DNA of 64,000 nt, taken from positions 1 to 64,000 of the forward strand of contig CAZBNP010000002.1 in the NCBI GenBank assembly GCA_964493505.1, given 5' to 3'. Position numbers and translations under genes: made by a program. Origin of the DNA: Chryseosolibacter sp964493505 (GTDB taxonomy: Bacteria; Bacteroidota; Bacteroidia; Cytophagales; Cyclobacteriaceae). Under the pieces are notes generated by a model. It worked only from the letters and a program-made list of their open reading frames with translations. It was not told the origin of the DNA and made no database searches. Below, in pieces: positions 1 to 8,688 of the stretch (positions within the stretch are counted from its first letter, which is position 1; each line of letters starts with the position of its first letter).

Positions 1-32
1 TCCAACGCTCTAACCACCTGAGCTACCGCGCC
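1..32 (-). tRNA. tRNA 5' part (isotype not determinable), cut by the window edge
   Basis: Read on the minus strand, positions 32 to 26 give a 7-base acceptor arm (GGCGCGG), then TA, a D-stem GCTC...GAGC with the D-loop GGTGGTTA pattern, and the start of the anticodon stem (TTGGA). This is the usual 5' half of a bacterial tRNA. The anticodon lies outside the window, so the amino acid cannot be named. A matching promoter lies upstream. Confidence 0.85.
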
Positions 33-36
33 AAAC

Positions 37-51
37 AGACAGCACCTGTCT
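37..51. repeat. Short inverted repeat in the tRNA 5' leader
   Basis: AGACAG-CAC-CTGTCT is a perfect 6+3+6 inverted repeat between the tRNA promoter and the mature 5' end of the tRNA. It could form a small hairpin in the precursor, possibly affecting 5' processing; this is inference. Confidence 0.4.
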
Positions 52-61
52 TTAAGAGGCG

Positions 62-91
62 CAAACTTACGAATATGCCGTAATATACAAA
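62..91 (-). promoter_or_regulatory. Bacteroidota-type promoter of the tRNA
   Basis: On the minus strand a TTTG (91-88) is followed after 18 bases by TAAGTTTG (69-62), a perfect TAnnTTTG -7 element. Spacing is slightly shorter than the usual 19-21. It directs transcription into the tRNA whose 5' end is at 32. Confidence 0.65.
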
Positions 92-210
92 GCGTCGCTG
101 CTATTTTTTGCGGGATTAGTCCTGTCAGGCGGCCGCATCTCACCCCTCCGGATTCTCCGATTTTTTTTCATTCGGAGAATTTGTATATCTTAAGCCAAAG
201 AGCAGGCGTC

Positions 211-630
211 ATGGGAACAATGGAAATGACCGGGAAAAAGAAACTGTTTACGGCTGACTATGAGATACACGCCTCGATCAAAATGTTGTATCCATATCTT
301 CAAAGCGCCTCCGGACTGGCGGAGTGGTTTGCCGATGATGTGCGGATAAATAACGAAAGCAAGATCTTTACTTTTTATTGGGATAATGAAGAACACAAAG
401 CGAGATTGGTCGCACACCGGACAAATCATTTCGCTCGATTCGAATTCCTTCCCGATAACAAGGAGGATGAAAAGGACCCCGCTTATCTGGAATTCAGACT
501 GGAGTTTAACGACCTCACCCAGTCGGTGTTTCTCAAAGTAACAGATTATTCCGACTTCGAAGACATCCACGAACTAAGTGCGCTGTGGAATAGCCTGGTG
601 GACTCGCTGAAAAAGACCGTCGGAGGGTGA
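211..630 (+). CDS. START-like domain protein (Bacteroidota family)
   Basis: A 139-residue soluble protein that I recognise as the START-like/AHSA1-type family common in Bacteroidota, with the typical segments YEIHAS..MLYPYL, GLAEWFADDV and LWNSLVDSLKKTVGG at the end. These proteins have a helix-grip fold with a hydrophobic cavity, but the ligand is unknown. The open frame reaches back to a TTG at 181. ATG 211 is taken as start; ATG 220 or 226 are equally compatible, since homologues begin close to the KKLFTADYE stretch. It stands alone before the lptF-like gene. Family is fairly sure, function is not. Confidence 0.8.
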   Translation: MGTMEMTGKKKLFTADYEIHASIKMLYPYLQSASGLAEWFADDVRINNESKIFTFYWDNEEHKARLVAHRTNHFARFEFLPDNKEDEKDPAYLEFRLEFNDLTQSVFLKVTDYSDFEDIHELSALWNSLVDSLKKTVGG

Positions 631-757
631 TCATCATTCGCTGACCGGCAATTCTCACAGTTCCGTCCTCGCGTGCCACTCAAATCGATAATCAGCAACC
701 ACCGCCGATTACAAGATTACCGACATACTGCTCATCGCTCCTGGTCCCATTTTTGAG

Positions 758-765
758 TACATTTG
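758..765 (+). promoter_or_regulatory. Perfect -7 element (TACATTTG) in front of the LptF-like gene
   Basis: TACATTTG matches TAnnTTTG exactly and lies only 9 bases before the ATG at 775, so a transcript starting here would be almost leaderless. No good TTG at the -33 distance is visible, so the site could be a chance match. Confidence 0.35.
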
Positions 766-774
766 TGTCGACGC

Positions 775-2472
775 ATGAAAAAACTCGACAAGCTCATTCT
801 TTCTTCGTTTGTAGGTCCGTTCCTCATGACCTTTCTGGTCGTCGTGTTCATCCTGCTAATGCAGCACATGCTCAAGTATTTTGACGACATCATCGGAAAG
901 GATCTCGGATGGGATATTCTCGGGCAACTGCTGTTCTACTTCGCTATCTTCATGACACCTGTCGCAATGCCTCTCGCGGTGCTGCTTTCCTCGCTGATCG
1001 CCTTTGGAAATCTCGGCGAACATTTCGAGCTGACAGCGATCAAAAGCGCCGGCATCTCACTACTCAGAACCATCCAGCCGATATTCTTTTTCGTCCTGAT
1101 CCTCACGGGTATCGCGTTTTATGTCAACAACAATCTGGTGCCGCGGGCGGCGCTGGAAGCCTATAGCCTGCTCTACGATATACGGCAGAAGAAGCCAGCC
1201 CTGGACCTTCGCGAAGGTGCGTTTTATAATGGCCTCCCCAATGTGAGTATTAAGGTCAATCACAAGTTCCCCGATGGCATCACGTTGAAAGAGATTATCG
1301 TGTACGATCACCGCCGAAACGACGGCAACAAGGAAGTGACCATCGCCGATTCGGGTCGGATGTCTACCATTCTCAATGAACGCTACCTGAGGTTCGAGCT
1401 ATTCAATGGCTACAACTACACAGAAGGAGCGAGCAGTGAGAGGGAAATGACGGGTAGGAGGAACAACAAGACAGAGACGCTGACGCGCAGTGAGTTTGCC
1501 AAGAGCGAGGTGGTATTCGACCTTTCTTCTTTTCAACTTGAGCGTACAGACAAGAAGCTGTTTGAAGGACACCGCATCATGCGGAATCTCAGGGAACTGG
1601 ATATGGATGTAGATTCGGTACACCGCGAGATGCTCCAGCAGGAATTGAATCATTATTTATACAAAACCACCTATTTCAACTTTTATAGCCGCGATTCAGT
1701 GACGATGCCCGCCTACCTGCGGGAATTCAAGAAAACCAGGGATTCACTCGCCCGCCAAAAGTATGACATGCAGGAGGAAGCCGGAAGAACACCTGTAAGC
1801 ACCGAGGTGCCGGCTACGGCGCCACCTCCCAAACCAGTTGATCCGATTGTGAAAGCTGACCGCACGCCCCGTCTGCAAAAGGCAAAGCAAAGGACAGCTG
1901 TTACGTCGCCGGCGACAATAGTTTCTTCCGCTCCGAAAAAAGCTGCTCCTGATTCCGCGGTAGTAGCCAAAGTGGATAGCCTGTATGCGCTGCAGCCCAT
2001 TAAGCCGACAGTTCAGACCGCAGCCAACATGGCCAGGCAGGTGAAGAGCCAGGTGATGAACAGCAATACGACAATCGGAAACCTGGAGAACGGCAGGACC
2101 GTCTTCGAGATCCAATGGCACAAGATAATCGCAAGCTCGGTCATGTGTATAGCGATGTTCCTTATTGGCGCACCGCTCGGCGCTATTATCAAAAGGGGAG
2201 GGCTGGGAATTCCCTTCCTGATTTCGATCCTGTTCTTTATCGTCTACTACGTGCTGAATATGCAGGGCGAGAAAATGGCCAAACAGGGGGTTATCAGCCC
2301 GATGGTAGGAATGTGGGCGTCCGATTTTATCCTGCTGATCATAGGTTTGGTCTTTCTCAGGCAGGCGAGGGAAGACGCCAGGATATTCGACGGCGATGCC
2401 TACCGCGTATTCTTTGACCGCATCCGGCAGTGGTATTCAAGACGCAAACTGCAGTCAGAACCAGCGGCTTAA
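775..2472 (+). CDS. LptF/LptG-family lipopolysaccharide export permease
   Basis: Inner-membrane permease of the YjgP/YjgQ family, which works with the ATPase LptB and periplasmic LptC/LptA to pull lipopolysaccharide out of the inner membrane. Three hydrophobic segments lie in the first ~120 residues (KLILSSFVGPFLMTFLVVVF..., LLFYFAIFMTPVAMPLAVLLSSLIAF, FFFVLILTGIAFYV) and three more near the C-terminus, framing a periplasmic domain. At 565 residues it is much longer than E. coli LptF; the extra length includes a Pro/Ala/Lys-rich linker at about residues 330-420. The frame extends to a TTG at 763, but ATG 775 (MKKLDK) is the natural start. One gene may serve both LptF and LptG roles in this lineage, so I give no symbol. 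Confidence 0.9.
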   Translation: MKKLDKLILSSFVGPFLMTFLVVVFILLMQHMLKYFDDIIGKDLGWDILGQLLFYFAIFMTPVAMPLAVLLSSLIAFGNLGEHFELTAIKSAGISLLRTIQPIFFFVLILTGIAFYVNNNLVPRAALEAYSLLYDIRQKKPALDLREGAFYNGLPNVSIKVNHKFPDGITLKEIIVYDHRRNDGNKEVTIADSGRMSTILNERYLRFELFNGYNYTEGASSEREMTGRRNNKTETLTRSEFAKSEVVFDLSSFQLERTDKKLFEGHRIMRNLRELDMDVDSVHREMLQQELNHYLYKTTYFNFYSRDSVTMPAYLREFKKTRDSLARQKYDMQEEAGRTPVSTEVPATAPPPKPVDPIVKADRTPRLQKAKQRTAVTSPATIVSSAPKKAAPDSAVVAKVDSLYALQPIKPTVQTAANMARQVKSQVMNSNTTIGNLENGRTVFEIQWHKIIASSVMCIAMFLIGAPLGAIIKRGGLGIPFLISILFFIVYYVLNMQGEKMAKQGVISPMVGMWASDFILLIIGLVFLRQAREDARIFDGDAYRVFFDRIRQWYSRRKLQSEPAA

Positions 2473-2487
2473 ATATTGATCCGGCCG

Positions 2488-2518
2488 TTGGGGAATCTGA
2501 ATTAATGCCCTATATTTG
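2488..2518 (+). promoter_or_regulatory. rpsO promoter
   Basis: TTG (2488-2490), 20 bases, then TATATTTG (2511-2518), a perfect Bacteroidota -7 element. The expected transcript starts about 25 bases before the rpsO ATG. Confidence 0.7.
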
Positions 2519-2549
2519 CAGCCTGAAACCAGAAAAATTAACATTTGCA

Positions 2550-2825
2550 ATGTATTTGACAACTGAAATCAAGCAAGATCTGTTCACGAAGCATGGGTAC
2601 GGTAAGAAAAAGGAAGATACCGGTTCGGCAGAATCTCAAATTGCGCTATTCACCCATAGGATCAACCATCTGACTGCTCATTTGAAAGAGAATAAGAAGG
2701 ATTTTTCGACCCAACAGGGCCTGATGAAACTCGTTGGTAAACGCAAGAAACTCCTGAATTATCTGCAGAACTCTGATATTGAAAGATACCGTTCCATTCT
2801 GGCGGAACTGGGTCTGAGAAAATAA
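2550..2825 (+). CDS. rpsO: 30S ribosomal protein S15
   Basis: A 91-residue protein with the S15 signature: GSAESQIALFTHRINHLTAHLKENKKDFSTQQGLMKLVGKRKKLLNYLQ. S15 binds the central domain of 16S rRNA early in small-subunit assembly. The start is ATG 2550 (MYLTTEIKQ); the longer open frame back to 2430 overlaps the preceding gene and is not coding. It has its own promoter and a strong terminator, and pnp follows, the same rpsO-pnp order as in many bacteria, here transcribed as separate units. Confidence 0.98.
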   Translation: MYLTTEIKQDLFTKHGYGKKKEDTGSAESQIALFTHRINHLTAHLKENKKDFSTQQGLMKLVGKRKKLLNYLQNSDIERYRSILAELGLRK

Positions 2826-2831
2826 GGATTG

Positions 2832-2867
2832 AAGGGAACCCGACCTGGGTTCCCTTACATTTTTTTA
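2832..2867 (+). terminator. Intrinsic terminator of rpsO
   Basis: A perfect 10-bp stem (AAGGGAACCC / GGGTTCCCTT) with a 5-base loop, followed by ACA and a run of seven T residues. Confidence 0.9.
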
Positions 2868-3026
2868 AGGGGTAAGCCTACGACTCTCACTACAGACAAA
2901 CTCCCCGTTTTATCACCACTATGTAATGCCCAACGAAAAATCAGCCTACCGGCATCTGAGTGTGAGCATACCTTTCGGGTCGCTCCATGCTTGTGATTTT
3001 TTGAGGCTCATCTAACCAAGTAACTC

Positions 3027-5174
3027 ATGAAACTTAATGTCATTACAAAAACATGTCAACTGCCGGATGGCCGTACGATAACCGTTGAAACGGGTAAACT
3101 GGCCCGTCAGGCCGATGGTTCGGTCGTGCTGCGACTGGGCAACACGATGATCCTCGCCTCGGTTGTCGCCTCACAGAAGGGCAAAGAAGGTGCGGATTTC
3201 CTCCCGCTGTCAGTTGACTATCAGGAAAAATTTGCGTCAACCGGAAAAGTACCCGGAGGATTTTTGAAACGCGAGGGGAAACTCTCTGATTATGAAGTTC
3301 TGATCAGCCGTCTTGTAGACAGGGCTATCCGTCCGCTGTTTCCCGCCGATTATCACGCGGAGACACAGGTGATGCTTTATCTGATCTCCGGCGATGAAGA
3401 TGCACTGCCGGATTCACTTGCTGCTTTTGCGGCATCGGCAGCACTTTCGGTTTCCGATATCCCTTTCAGCGGACCTATCTCGGAGGTGCGCGTTGCGCGC
3501 GTAGACGGCAAGTTTGTGATCAATCCGACAATGCCCGAAAAAGGACGAGCTGACCTGGATCTCATTGTTGCCGCGTCGATGGAGAATATCCTGATGGTCG
3601 AAGGCGAGATGAAGGAAGCGAGCGAAGACGATATGATCGAGGCTCTCAAGCTGGCTCACGAAGCGATCAAAGTGCAATGCCAATTGCAGATCGAACTGAC
3701 GAAGGAGACCGCCAAGACGGAGAAGCGCACATACCAACACGAGACTCACGATGAAAACCTGAGGGAAGAGCTGTGGAAACTTCTCTATGACAGGACTTAC
3801 CAGCAGGCATTGCTTCAGATCGCAGACAAGAAGCAGCGGTCCGACGGTTTTAGCAAGATCATCGACGAGTATCTCGAGTCGCTGCCGGAAGACAGTACGG
3901 TCGACAAGGATCTGGCAAAGCATTACTATCACGATATACAGAAGAAAGCTTCGAGAGATCTCGTTCTCAACGAAGGAGTGCGCCTCGACGGGCGGAAGCC
4001 GACGGAGATACGCCCGATCTGGTCGGAGGTTGATTACCTGCCTTCACCCCATGGCTCGGCGGTTTTTACGCGTGGTGAAACACAATCGCTGACTACCGTT
4101 ACACTCGGAACCAAGCTCGATCAGCAGATGATCGATGGCGCGATGATCTCCGGGTCGAACAAGTTCATATTACACTACAATTTCCCGGGATTCTCGACGG
4201 GTGAAGTGAAACCAAACCGCGGCCCCGGCAGAAGGGAAGTTGGTCACGGCAACCTGGCGCTGCGCGCCCTTAAGCAGGTGCTTCCTCCGGATTCCGAAAA
4301 CCCCTATACAATCCGTGTGGTCTCCGATATCCTCGAATCAAACGGCTCATCTTCCATGGCTACGGTATGCGCTGGCTCTCTCGCCCTGATGGACGCTGGT
4401 GTACCTGTGAAGGGTCCCGTTTCCGGTATCGCGATGGGAATGATATCCGATAGCAAGACCGGAAAACACGCTATCCTTTCAGACATCCTCGGTGATGAAG
4501 ATCACCTCGGCGATATGGACTTCAAGGTCACCGGAACGGAAAAGGGGATCACTGCTTGCCAGATGGACCTCAAGGTGGAAGGACTGACCTATGATCTGCT
4601 GAGGGAAGCGCTTATGCAGGCTCGCGAAGGTCGCCTGCATATTCTCAACGAAATCAAAAAGACGCTTTCAGCGCCGAGACCGGATCTCAAGCCTCATGCT
4701 CCCCGTGCCCAGACTGTCATTATTGACAAGGAATTGATTGGTGCGGTGATCGGGCCTGGCGGTAAGATCGTTCAGGATATTCAGAATACCACCGGCGCTA
4801 CAGTTGTGATCGAAGAGGTTGATAACAAAGGTGTTGTCAGTGTCTTTGCCAGCAACAAGGGTGCTATGGACGGTGCGATGAACCGCATCAGGGCAATCGT
4901 TGCGATGCCTGAAGTAGGTGAAGTTTACGAAGGCAAAGTGAAGTCGATCATGCCTTTCGGCGCGTTCGTTGAATTCATGCCTGGCAAGGACGGCCTGCTG
5001 CACATCTCCGAAATCAAATGGGAACGGCTGGAGAATATGGAGGGGGTACTGGAAGTTGGCGAGGAGGTGAAGGTTAAGCTGATTGAGATCGATAAGAAGA
5101 CCGGCAAGTTCAGGTTGTCCAGAAAGGTCTTGATACCGAGGCCGCCCCGGAACGAGGCTACGCCAACCCAATAA
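3027..5174 (+). CDS. pnp: Polyribonucleotide nucleotidyltransferase (PNPase)
   Basis: 3'-to-5' phosphorolytic exoribonuclease of mRNA turnover; it releases nucleoside diphosphates and can add 3' tails. The 715 residues match the family length. Order: RNase PH domain 1 (about 1-140), helical domain (to ~235), RNase PH domain 2 with the phosphate-binding GSSSMA motif at 440-445, a KH domain (IIDKELIGAVIGPGGKIVQDI) and a C-terminal S1 domain (GEVYEGKVKSIMPFGAFVEF...GLLHISEI). ATG 3027 is the only sensible start. A weak -7-like TACCTTTC lies at 2969-2976. Cytoplasmic; possibly part of a degradosome, although no RNase E is nearby. Confidence 0.97.
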   Translation: MKLNVITKTCQLPDGRTITVETGKLARQADGSVVLRLGNTMILASVVASQKGKEGADFLPLSVDYQEKFASTGKVPGGFLKREGKLSDYEVLISRLVDRAIRPLFPADYHAETQVMLYLISGDEDALPDSLAAFAASAALSVSDIPFSGPISEVRVARVDGKFVINPTMPEKGRADLDLIVAASMENILMVEGEMKEASEDDMIEALKLAHEAIKVQCQLQIELTKETAKTEKRTYQHETHDENLREELWKLLYDRTYQQALLQIADKKQRSDGFSKIIDEYLESLPEDSTVDKDLAKHYYHDIQKKASRDLVLNEGVRLDGRKPTEIRPIWSEVDYLPSPHGSAVFTRGETQSLTTVTLGTKLDQQMIDGAMISGSNKFILHYNFPGFSTGEVKPNRGPGRREVGHGNLALRALKQVLPPDSENPYTIRVVSDILESNGSSSMATVCAGSLALMDAGVPVKGPVSGIAMGMISDSKTGKHAILSDILGDEDHLGDMDFKVTGTEKGITACQMDLKVEGLTYDLLREALMQAREGRLHILNEIKKTLSAPRPDLKPHAPRAQTVIIDKELIGAVIGPGGKIVQDIQNTTGATVVIEEVDNKGVVSVFASNKGAMDGAMNRIRAIVAMPEVGEVYEGKVKSIMPFGAFVEFMPGKDGLLHISEIKWERLENMEGVLEVGEEVKVKLIEIDKKTGKFRLSRKVLIPRPPRNEATPTQ

Positions 5175-5190
5175 TGAACAGCAGCCGGAA

Positions 5191-5221
5191 TTGACAGGAA
5201 CTAAGTTTTCCGTTTACTTTG
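5191..5221 (+). promoter_or_regulatory. Promoter of rpoD copy 1
   Basis: TTG (5191-5193), 20 bases, then TTACTTTG (5214-5221), one mismatch from TAnnTTTG. The start codon follows at 5249. Confidence 0.55.
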
Positions 5222-5248
5222 TTACATATTCAACTGTAACCGACCTGA

Positions 5249-6112
5249 ATGAGACAGCTTAAGATCAGTAAACAGATTACGAACCGCGAGAGCCAGTCGC
5301 TGGATAAGTATCTGCAGGAAATCGGGAAGGTCGATCTGCTGACTCCCGATGAAGAAGTGGAGTTGGCAAAGCGCATCAAGGAAGGTGACCAGATCGCACT
5401 TGAAAAACTGACGAAGGCCAACCTGCGCTTTGTGGTGTCGGTGGCCAAGCAGTATCAGAACCAGGGACTGTCGCTGGGTGATTTGATCAACGAGGGAAAC
5501 CTCGGACTGATCAAAGCGGCGCAGCGGTTCGACGAAACCAGGGGATTCAAGTTCATCTCTTACGCGGTGTGGTGGATACGCCAGTCGATCTTGCAGGCAC
5601 TGGCGGAACAGTCGCGTATTGTTCGTCTCCCCCTGAACCGGGTAGGGTCGCTCAACAAGATATCCAAAACTTTCTCAGAACTCGAACAGAAATACGAACG
5701 CGAGCCTTCACCTGAAGAACTCGCCGAGGTGCTGGACGTTACAACAGCCGAGGTGGTGGATACTATGAAGATCTCCGGCCGGCATGTCTCGATGGATGCA
5801 CCGTTTGTCCAGGGTGAAGAGAACAGCCTGCTCGACGTGCTGGAAAACGACAGCGAAGAGACACCTGACTCCGGCCTGATGAACGACTCGTTGCGAAGGG
5901 AAGTGCAGCGGGCGCTGTCGACACTTACGCAACGCGAAGCCGACGTCATAACCCTGTACTTCGGACTGAACGGCGAACACGCCATGACCCTTGAGGAAAT
6001 CGGTGAGAAATTCAACCTGACACGCGAACGGGTCAGGCAGATCAAGGAAAAGGCAATCAGGCGATTAAGACATACATCCCGAAGTAAAGCTTTAAAGCCT
6101 TATCTCGGTTAA
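5249..6112 (+). CDS. rpoD: Housekeeping RNA polymerase sigma factor, copy 1
   Basis: A 287-residue short RpoD/SigA of Bacteroidota type, starting MRQLKISKQITNRESQSLDKYLQEIGKV. Region 1.2 comes first, then regions 2.1-2.4 (LRFVVSVAKQYQNQGL..GLIKAAQRFDETRGFKFISYAVWWIRQSI), region 3 (RLPLNRVGSLNKI) and the region 4 helix-turn-helix (MTLEEIGEKFNLTRERVRQIKEKAIRRLRH). Region 1.1 is absent, as is usual here. It directs polymerase to the TTTG / TAnnTTTG promoters seen through the window. A paralogue of the same length, with 31 of 287 residues different, lies at 38867. The conserved-neighbour setting (pnp before, trxB after) suggests this is the ancestral copy. Confidence 0.97.
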   Translation: MRQLKISKQITNRESQSLDKYLQEIGKVDLLTPDEEVELAKRIKEGDQIALEKLTKANLRFVVSVAKQYQNQGLSLGDLINEGNLGLIKAAQRFDETRGFKFISYAVWWIRQSILQALAEQSRIVRLPLNRVGSLNKISKTFSELEQKYEREPSPEELAEVLDVTTAEVVDTMKISGRHVSMDAPFVQGEENSLLDVLENDSEETPDSGLMNDSLRREVQRALSTLTQREADVITLYFGLNGEHAMTLEEIGEKFNLTRERVRQIKEKAIRRLRHTSRSKALKPYLG

Positions 6113-6137
6113 TAATAGTCGTAAAAACACCATTGAG

Positions 6138-6164
6138 AAGGGTCTGTTAAAGGACCCTTTGTTT
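6138..6164 (+). terminator. Intrinsic terminator of rpoD copy 1
   Basis: AAGGGTC / GACCCTT 7-bp stem with an 8-base loop, followed by TGTTTT. It lies 26 bases after the stop codon. Confidence 0.8.
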
Positions 6165-6191
6165 TACCTTCCGCACAACAGATATACGGCA

Positions 6192-7142
6192 ATGAGCAAC
6201 GAAGTTGAAAAAGTACTGATCATCGGATCCGGCCCGGCCGGATATACGGCTGCGATATATGCCGCCAGAGCGGGTTTGAACCCCGTTCTCTACACGGGTG
6301 GAACACCCGGCGGTCAGCTGACAACCACAAATGACGTAGAGAACTATCCGGGGTATCCGGAAGGTATCAATGGCCCGCAAATGATGGTCGATTTCCAAAA
6401 ACAGGCCGAGCGGTTTGGAACGCGAATCAATTACGGGCTGGTGACTTCGGTCGATTTTAGCGGATATCCGCTAAAGGTTACGATAGATGAGAAGAAAGAG
6501 GTGATTGCCGAGACCGTCATCATTGCAACAGGGGCTTCGGCAAAGTACCTCGGTATCCCCAGCGAAGTGATCTATAACAACAAGGGAGTATCGGCCTGCG
6601 CTGTCTGTGATGGGTATTTTTACCGGGGTAAAGAAGTCGCGGTGGTTGGAGCCGGTGATTCTGCGGCGGAAGAAGCTACTTACCTGTCGAAACTATGCTC
6701 AAAAGTTCATCTTCTGGTACGCCGGGATGAAATGCGTGCGTCGAAGATCATGCAGCAACGCGTTTTCAACACGCCCAACATTGAGATTCACTGGAACACG
6801 GAGACCGACGAGATCCTCGGGGATGACAGCGGTGTCACCGGTGTAAGAGTGGTGAATAACCAGACCGGTGCAAAGGAGGTAATTTCCATTCAGGGCTTCT
6901 TCCTGGCGATCGGCCACAAGCCCAACACGGATATTTTCAAGGGTATCATCGACATGGACGAGACCGGTTACATCCAGGTAACACCCGGTTCTACGACGAC
7001 GAATGTACCTGGTGTATTTGCCGTGGGCGATGCGGCCGACCGGGTTTATCGCCAGGCGGTTACCGCGGCCGGAACGGGCTGTATGGGGGCGCTTGACGCC
7101 GAAAAATTCCTCGTTGCCAAAGAAATGGAAGTGGCGGAATAG
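6192..7142 (+). CDS. trxB: Thioredoxin-disulfide reductase
   Basis: FAD-dependent enzyme passing electrons from NADPH to thioredoxin. The 316 residues carry the N-terminal FAD site (IGSGPAGYTAAIYAARAG), GGQLTTT, the redox-active CAVC at Cys136/Cys139, the NADPH site (VVGAGDSAAEEATYL) and the C-terminal FAD motif (GVFAVGDAAD). ATG 6192 (MSNEVEK) is preferred over an upstream in-frame codon at 6159 that lies in the previous terminator. bshB1 follows after 27 bases, so the two probably form a thiol-redox operon. Confidence 0.96.
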   Translation: MSNEVEKVLIIGSGPAGYTAAIYAARAGLNPVLYTGGTPGGQLTTTNDVENYPGYPEGINGPQMMVDFQKQAERFGTRINYGLVTSVDFSGYPLKVTIDEKKEVIAETVIIATGASAKYLGIPSEVIYNNKGVSACAVCDGYFYRGKEVAVVGAGDSAAEEATYLSKLCSKVHLLVRRDEMRASKIMQQRVFNTPNIEIHWNTETDEILGDDSGVTGVRVVNNQTGAKEVISIQGFFLAIGHKPNTDIFKGIIDMDETGYIQVTPGSTTTNVPGVFAVGDAADRVYRQAVTAAGTGCMGALDAEKFLVAKEMEVAE

Positions 7143-7169
7143 TAATCCGATAACTTAGTCATTCCCAAA

Positions 7170-7889
7170 ATGAAACTGGATATTCTCGTGCTTGCAGCCC
7201 ATCCCGATGATGCCGAACTGGGATGCGGTGGCACGATCCTCAAACATGCGTCAGCCGGCTACAAGGTCGGTATCGTCGACTTCACCCGGGGAGAACTGGG
7301 AACGCGCGGGACCCCCGAATCGCGGGCGGCGGAGGCGAAGGTGTCTGCGAAGATACTGGGTGTGGCCGTTCGGGAGAATCTTTCGCTTGCCGACGCATTC
7401 TTCCGGAACGACGAGGCCCATCAGCGAAAAGTTATCAGCGCTATCAGGAAGTACCAGCCCCGAATAGTGCTGGCCAACGCAATACATGATCGCCATGTCG
7501 ATCATGGGAAAGGTGCGTCGCTCGCCTACGACGCGTGCTTTCTGTCGGGCCTTGCCAGGATTGAAACCACCGGCAACGACGGCCAGCCTCAATCAGCGTG
7601 GCGACCGGAGGTGGTCTATCACTATGTTCAGAGTCAGTTTATTACACCCGATTTCATTGTTGATATCTCCGCCGAATGGGAGGAGAAGATGAAGGCGATC
7701 AGAGCTTTCACTTCGCAGTTTCACGATCCTTCAAGCCGGGAACCGGAGACCTATATCAGCAAGCCAGGCTTCCTCAAGATGCTCGAAGCGCGGGCGGTGG
7801 AATACGGCCATGCTATTGGCGCCGACTACGGAGAAGGCTTTACCACCAGAAGGTTCGTCGGGGTGAATAACCTGTTTGATCTCAGGTAA
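7170..7889 (+). CDS. bshB1: Bacillithiol biosynthesis deacetylase BshB1
   Basis: A 239-residue LmbE/PIG-L-family zinc-dependent deacetylase that removes the acetyl group from GlcNAc-malate during synthesis of the low-molecular-weight thiol bacillithiol. The metal-site motif AHPDDAELGCGG is at the N-terminus, followed by RGELGTRGTPE, a segment characteristic of BshB1, and HDRHVDHGKGA in the middle. Its position behind trxB fits a thiol-redox role. It ends 10 bases from the convergent pdxH. Confidence 0.92.
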   Translation: MKLDILVLAAHPDDAELGCGGTILKHASAGYKVGIVDFTRGELGTRGTPESRAAEAKVSAKILGVAVRENLSLADAFFRNDEAHQRKVISAIRKYQPRIVLANAIHDRHVDHGKGASLAYDACFLSGLARIETTGNDGQPQSAWRPEVVYHYVQSQFITPDFIVDISAEWEEKMKAIRAFTSQFHDPSSREPETYISKPGFLKMLEARAVEYGHAIGADYGEGFTTRRFVGVNNLFDLR

Positions 7890-7899
7890 CCGGTTGCCG

Positions 7900-8541
7900 T
7901 TACGGCGCAAGCCTGTAGATTTTCCAGATACCCTCTATTTTCACGTATTGTATCCGGTCGTGCAGACGTCCTGCGCCGCCTTGCCAGAACTCCATCAGGT
8001 GTGCCTCAACCCCGAAGCCGCCCCATTGGTGTGGGCGCGACAGCACTTCGTGTCCTTCGAATTTTTTTTCGATCTCCCGGAATCGCTGTTCGAGGATATC
8101 GCGGTTATCAATCAGGGCGCTTTGGGGCGATGCCCACGCCCCGATCTGGGATTCGCGCGGCCTGCTGCGGAAGTAGCGGTCGGAAATATCACCGGCCACG
8201 CGCGACGCAACTCCCTCTACGCGCACTTGTCTTTCCAGTTCGGGCCAGAAGAATGTTAACGCACACGCTGGACTATTCTCAAGATCCCGACCCTTCTTGC
8301 TTTGATAATTCGTGTAAAAATGAAATCGATTGTTCTCGAGTCCTTTCAACAACACCATTCTCGCGGAGGGTCGTCCGTCTTCATTGACGGTAGCGAGATT
8401 CATTGCGTTGGGTTCAATAACATCGGAGTTCAGCGCTTCGTCAAACCATTTTTGAAATTGTTGGAACGGATCAGTATCGACGCTGTTTACGTCGAGCGTA
8501 GCCTTTCTATAGTCTTTTCGTATATTAGCTATGTCTGTCAT
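7900..8541 (-). CDS. pdxH: Pyridoxamine 5'-phosphate oxidase
   Basis: FMN enzyme that oxidises pyridoxine/pyridoxamine phosphate to pyridoxal phosphate, the last step of vitamin B6 synthesis and salvage. The 213 residues show N-terminal IRKDYRKATLDVNSVDTDPFQQF, the FMN and substrate stretches RPSARMVLLKGLENNRFHFYTNYQSKKG, ERQVRVEG, RPRESQIGAWASPQS and the C-terminal W(K)IYRLAP ending. The full family length is present. The gene faces bshB1 and is divergent from yqgE. Confidence 0.96.
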   Translation of the reverse strand: MTDIANIRKDYRKATLDVNSVDTDPFQQFQKWFDEALNSDVIEPNAMNLATVNEDGRPSARMVLLKGLENNRFHFYTNYQSKKGRDLENSPACALTFFWPELERQVRVEGVASRVAGDISDRYFRSRPRESQIGAWASPQSALIDNRDILEQRFREIEKKFEGHEVLSRPHQWGGFGVEAHLMEFWQGGAGRLHDRIQYVKIEGIWKIYRLAP

Positions 8542-8688
8542 TCTATGTTTTTTAAACTTGTTTTTCAGGCACGAAATTTATCAAAGAAATAAGATTTGCA
8601 TAGATGAAGGTTAAGTATTTTATTCAAACATCGGATGGCGCTGGTTTGTTTCCGCCATGTACCGAGTGAGGCGTACAATCGAGCAACG

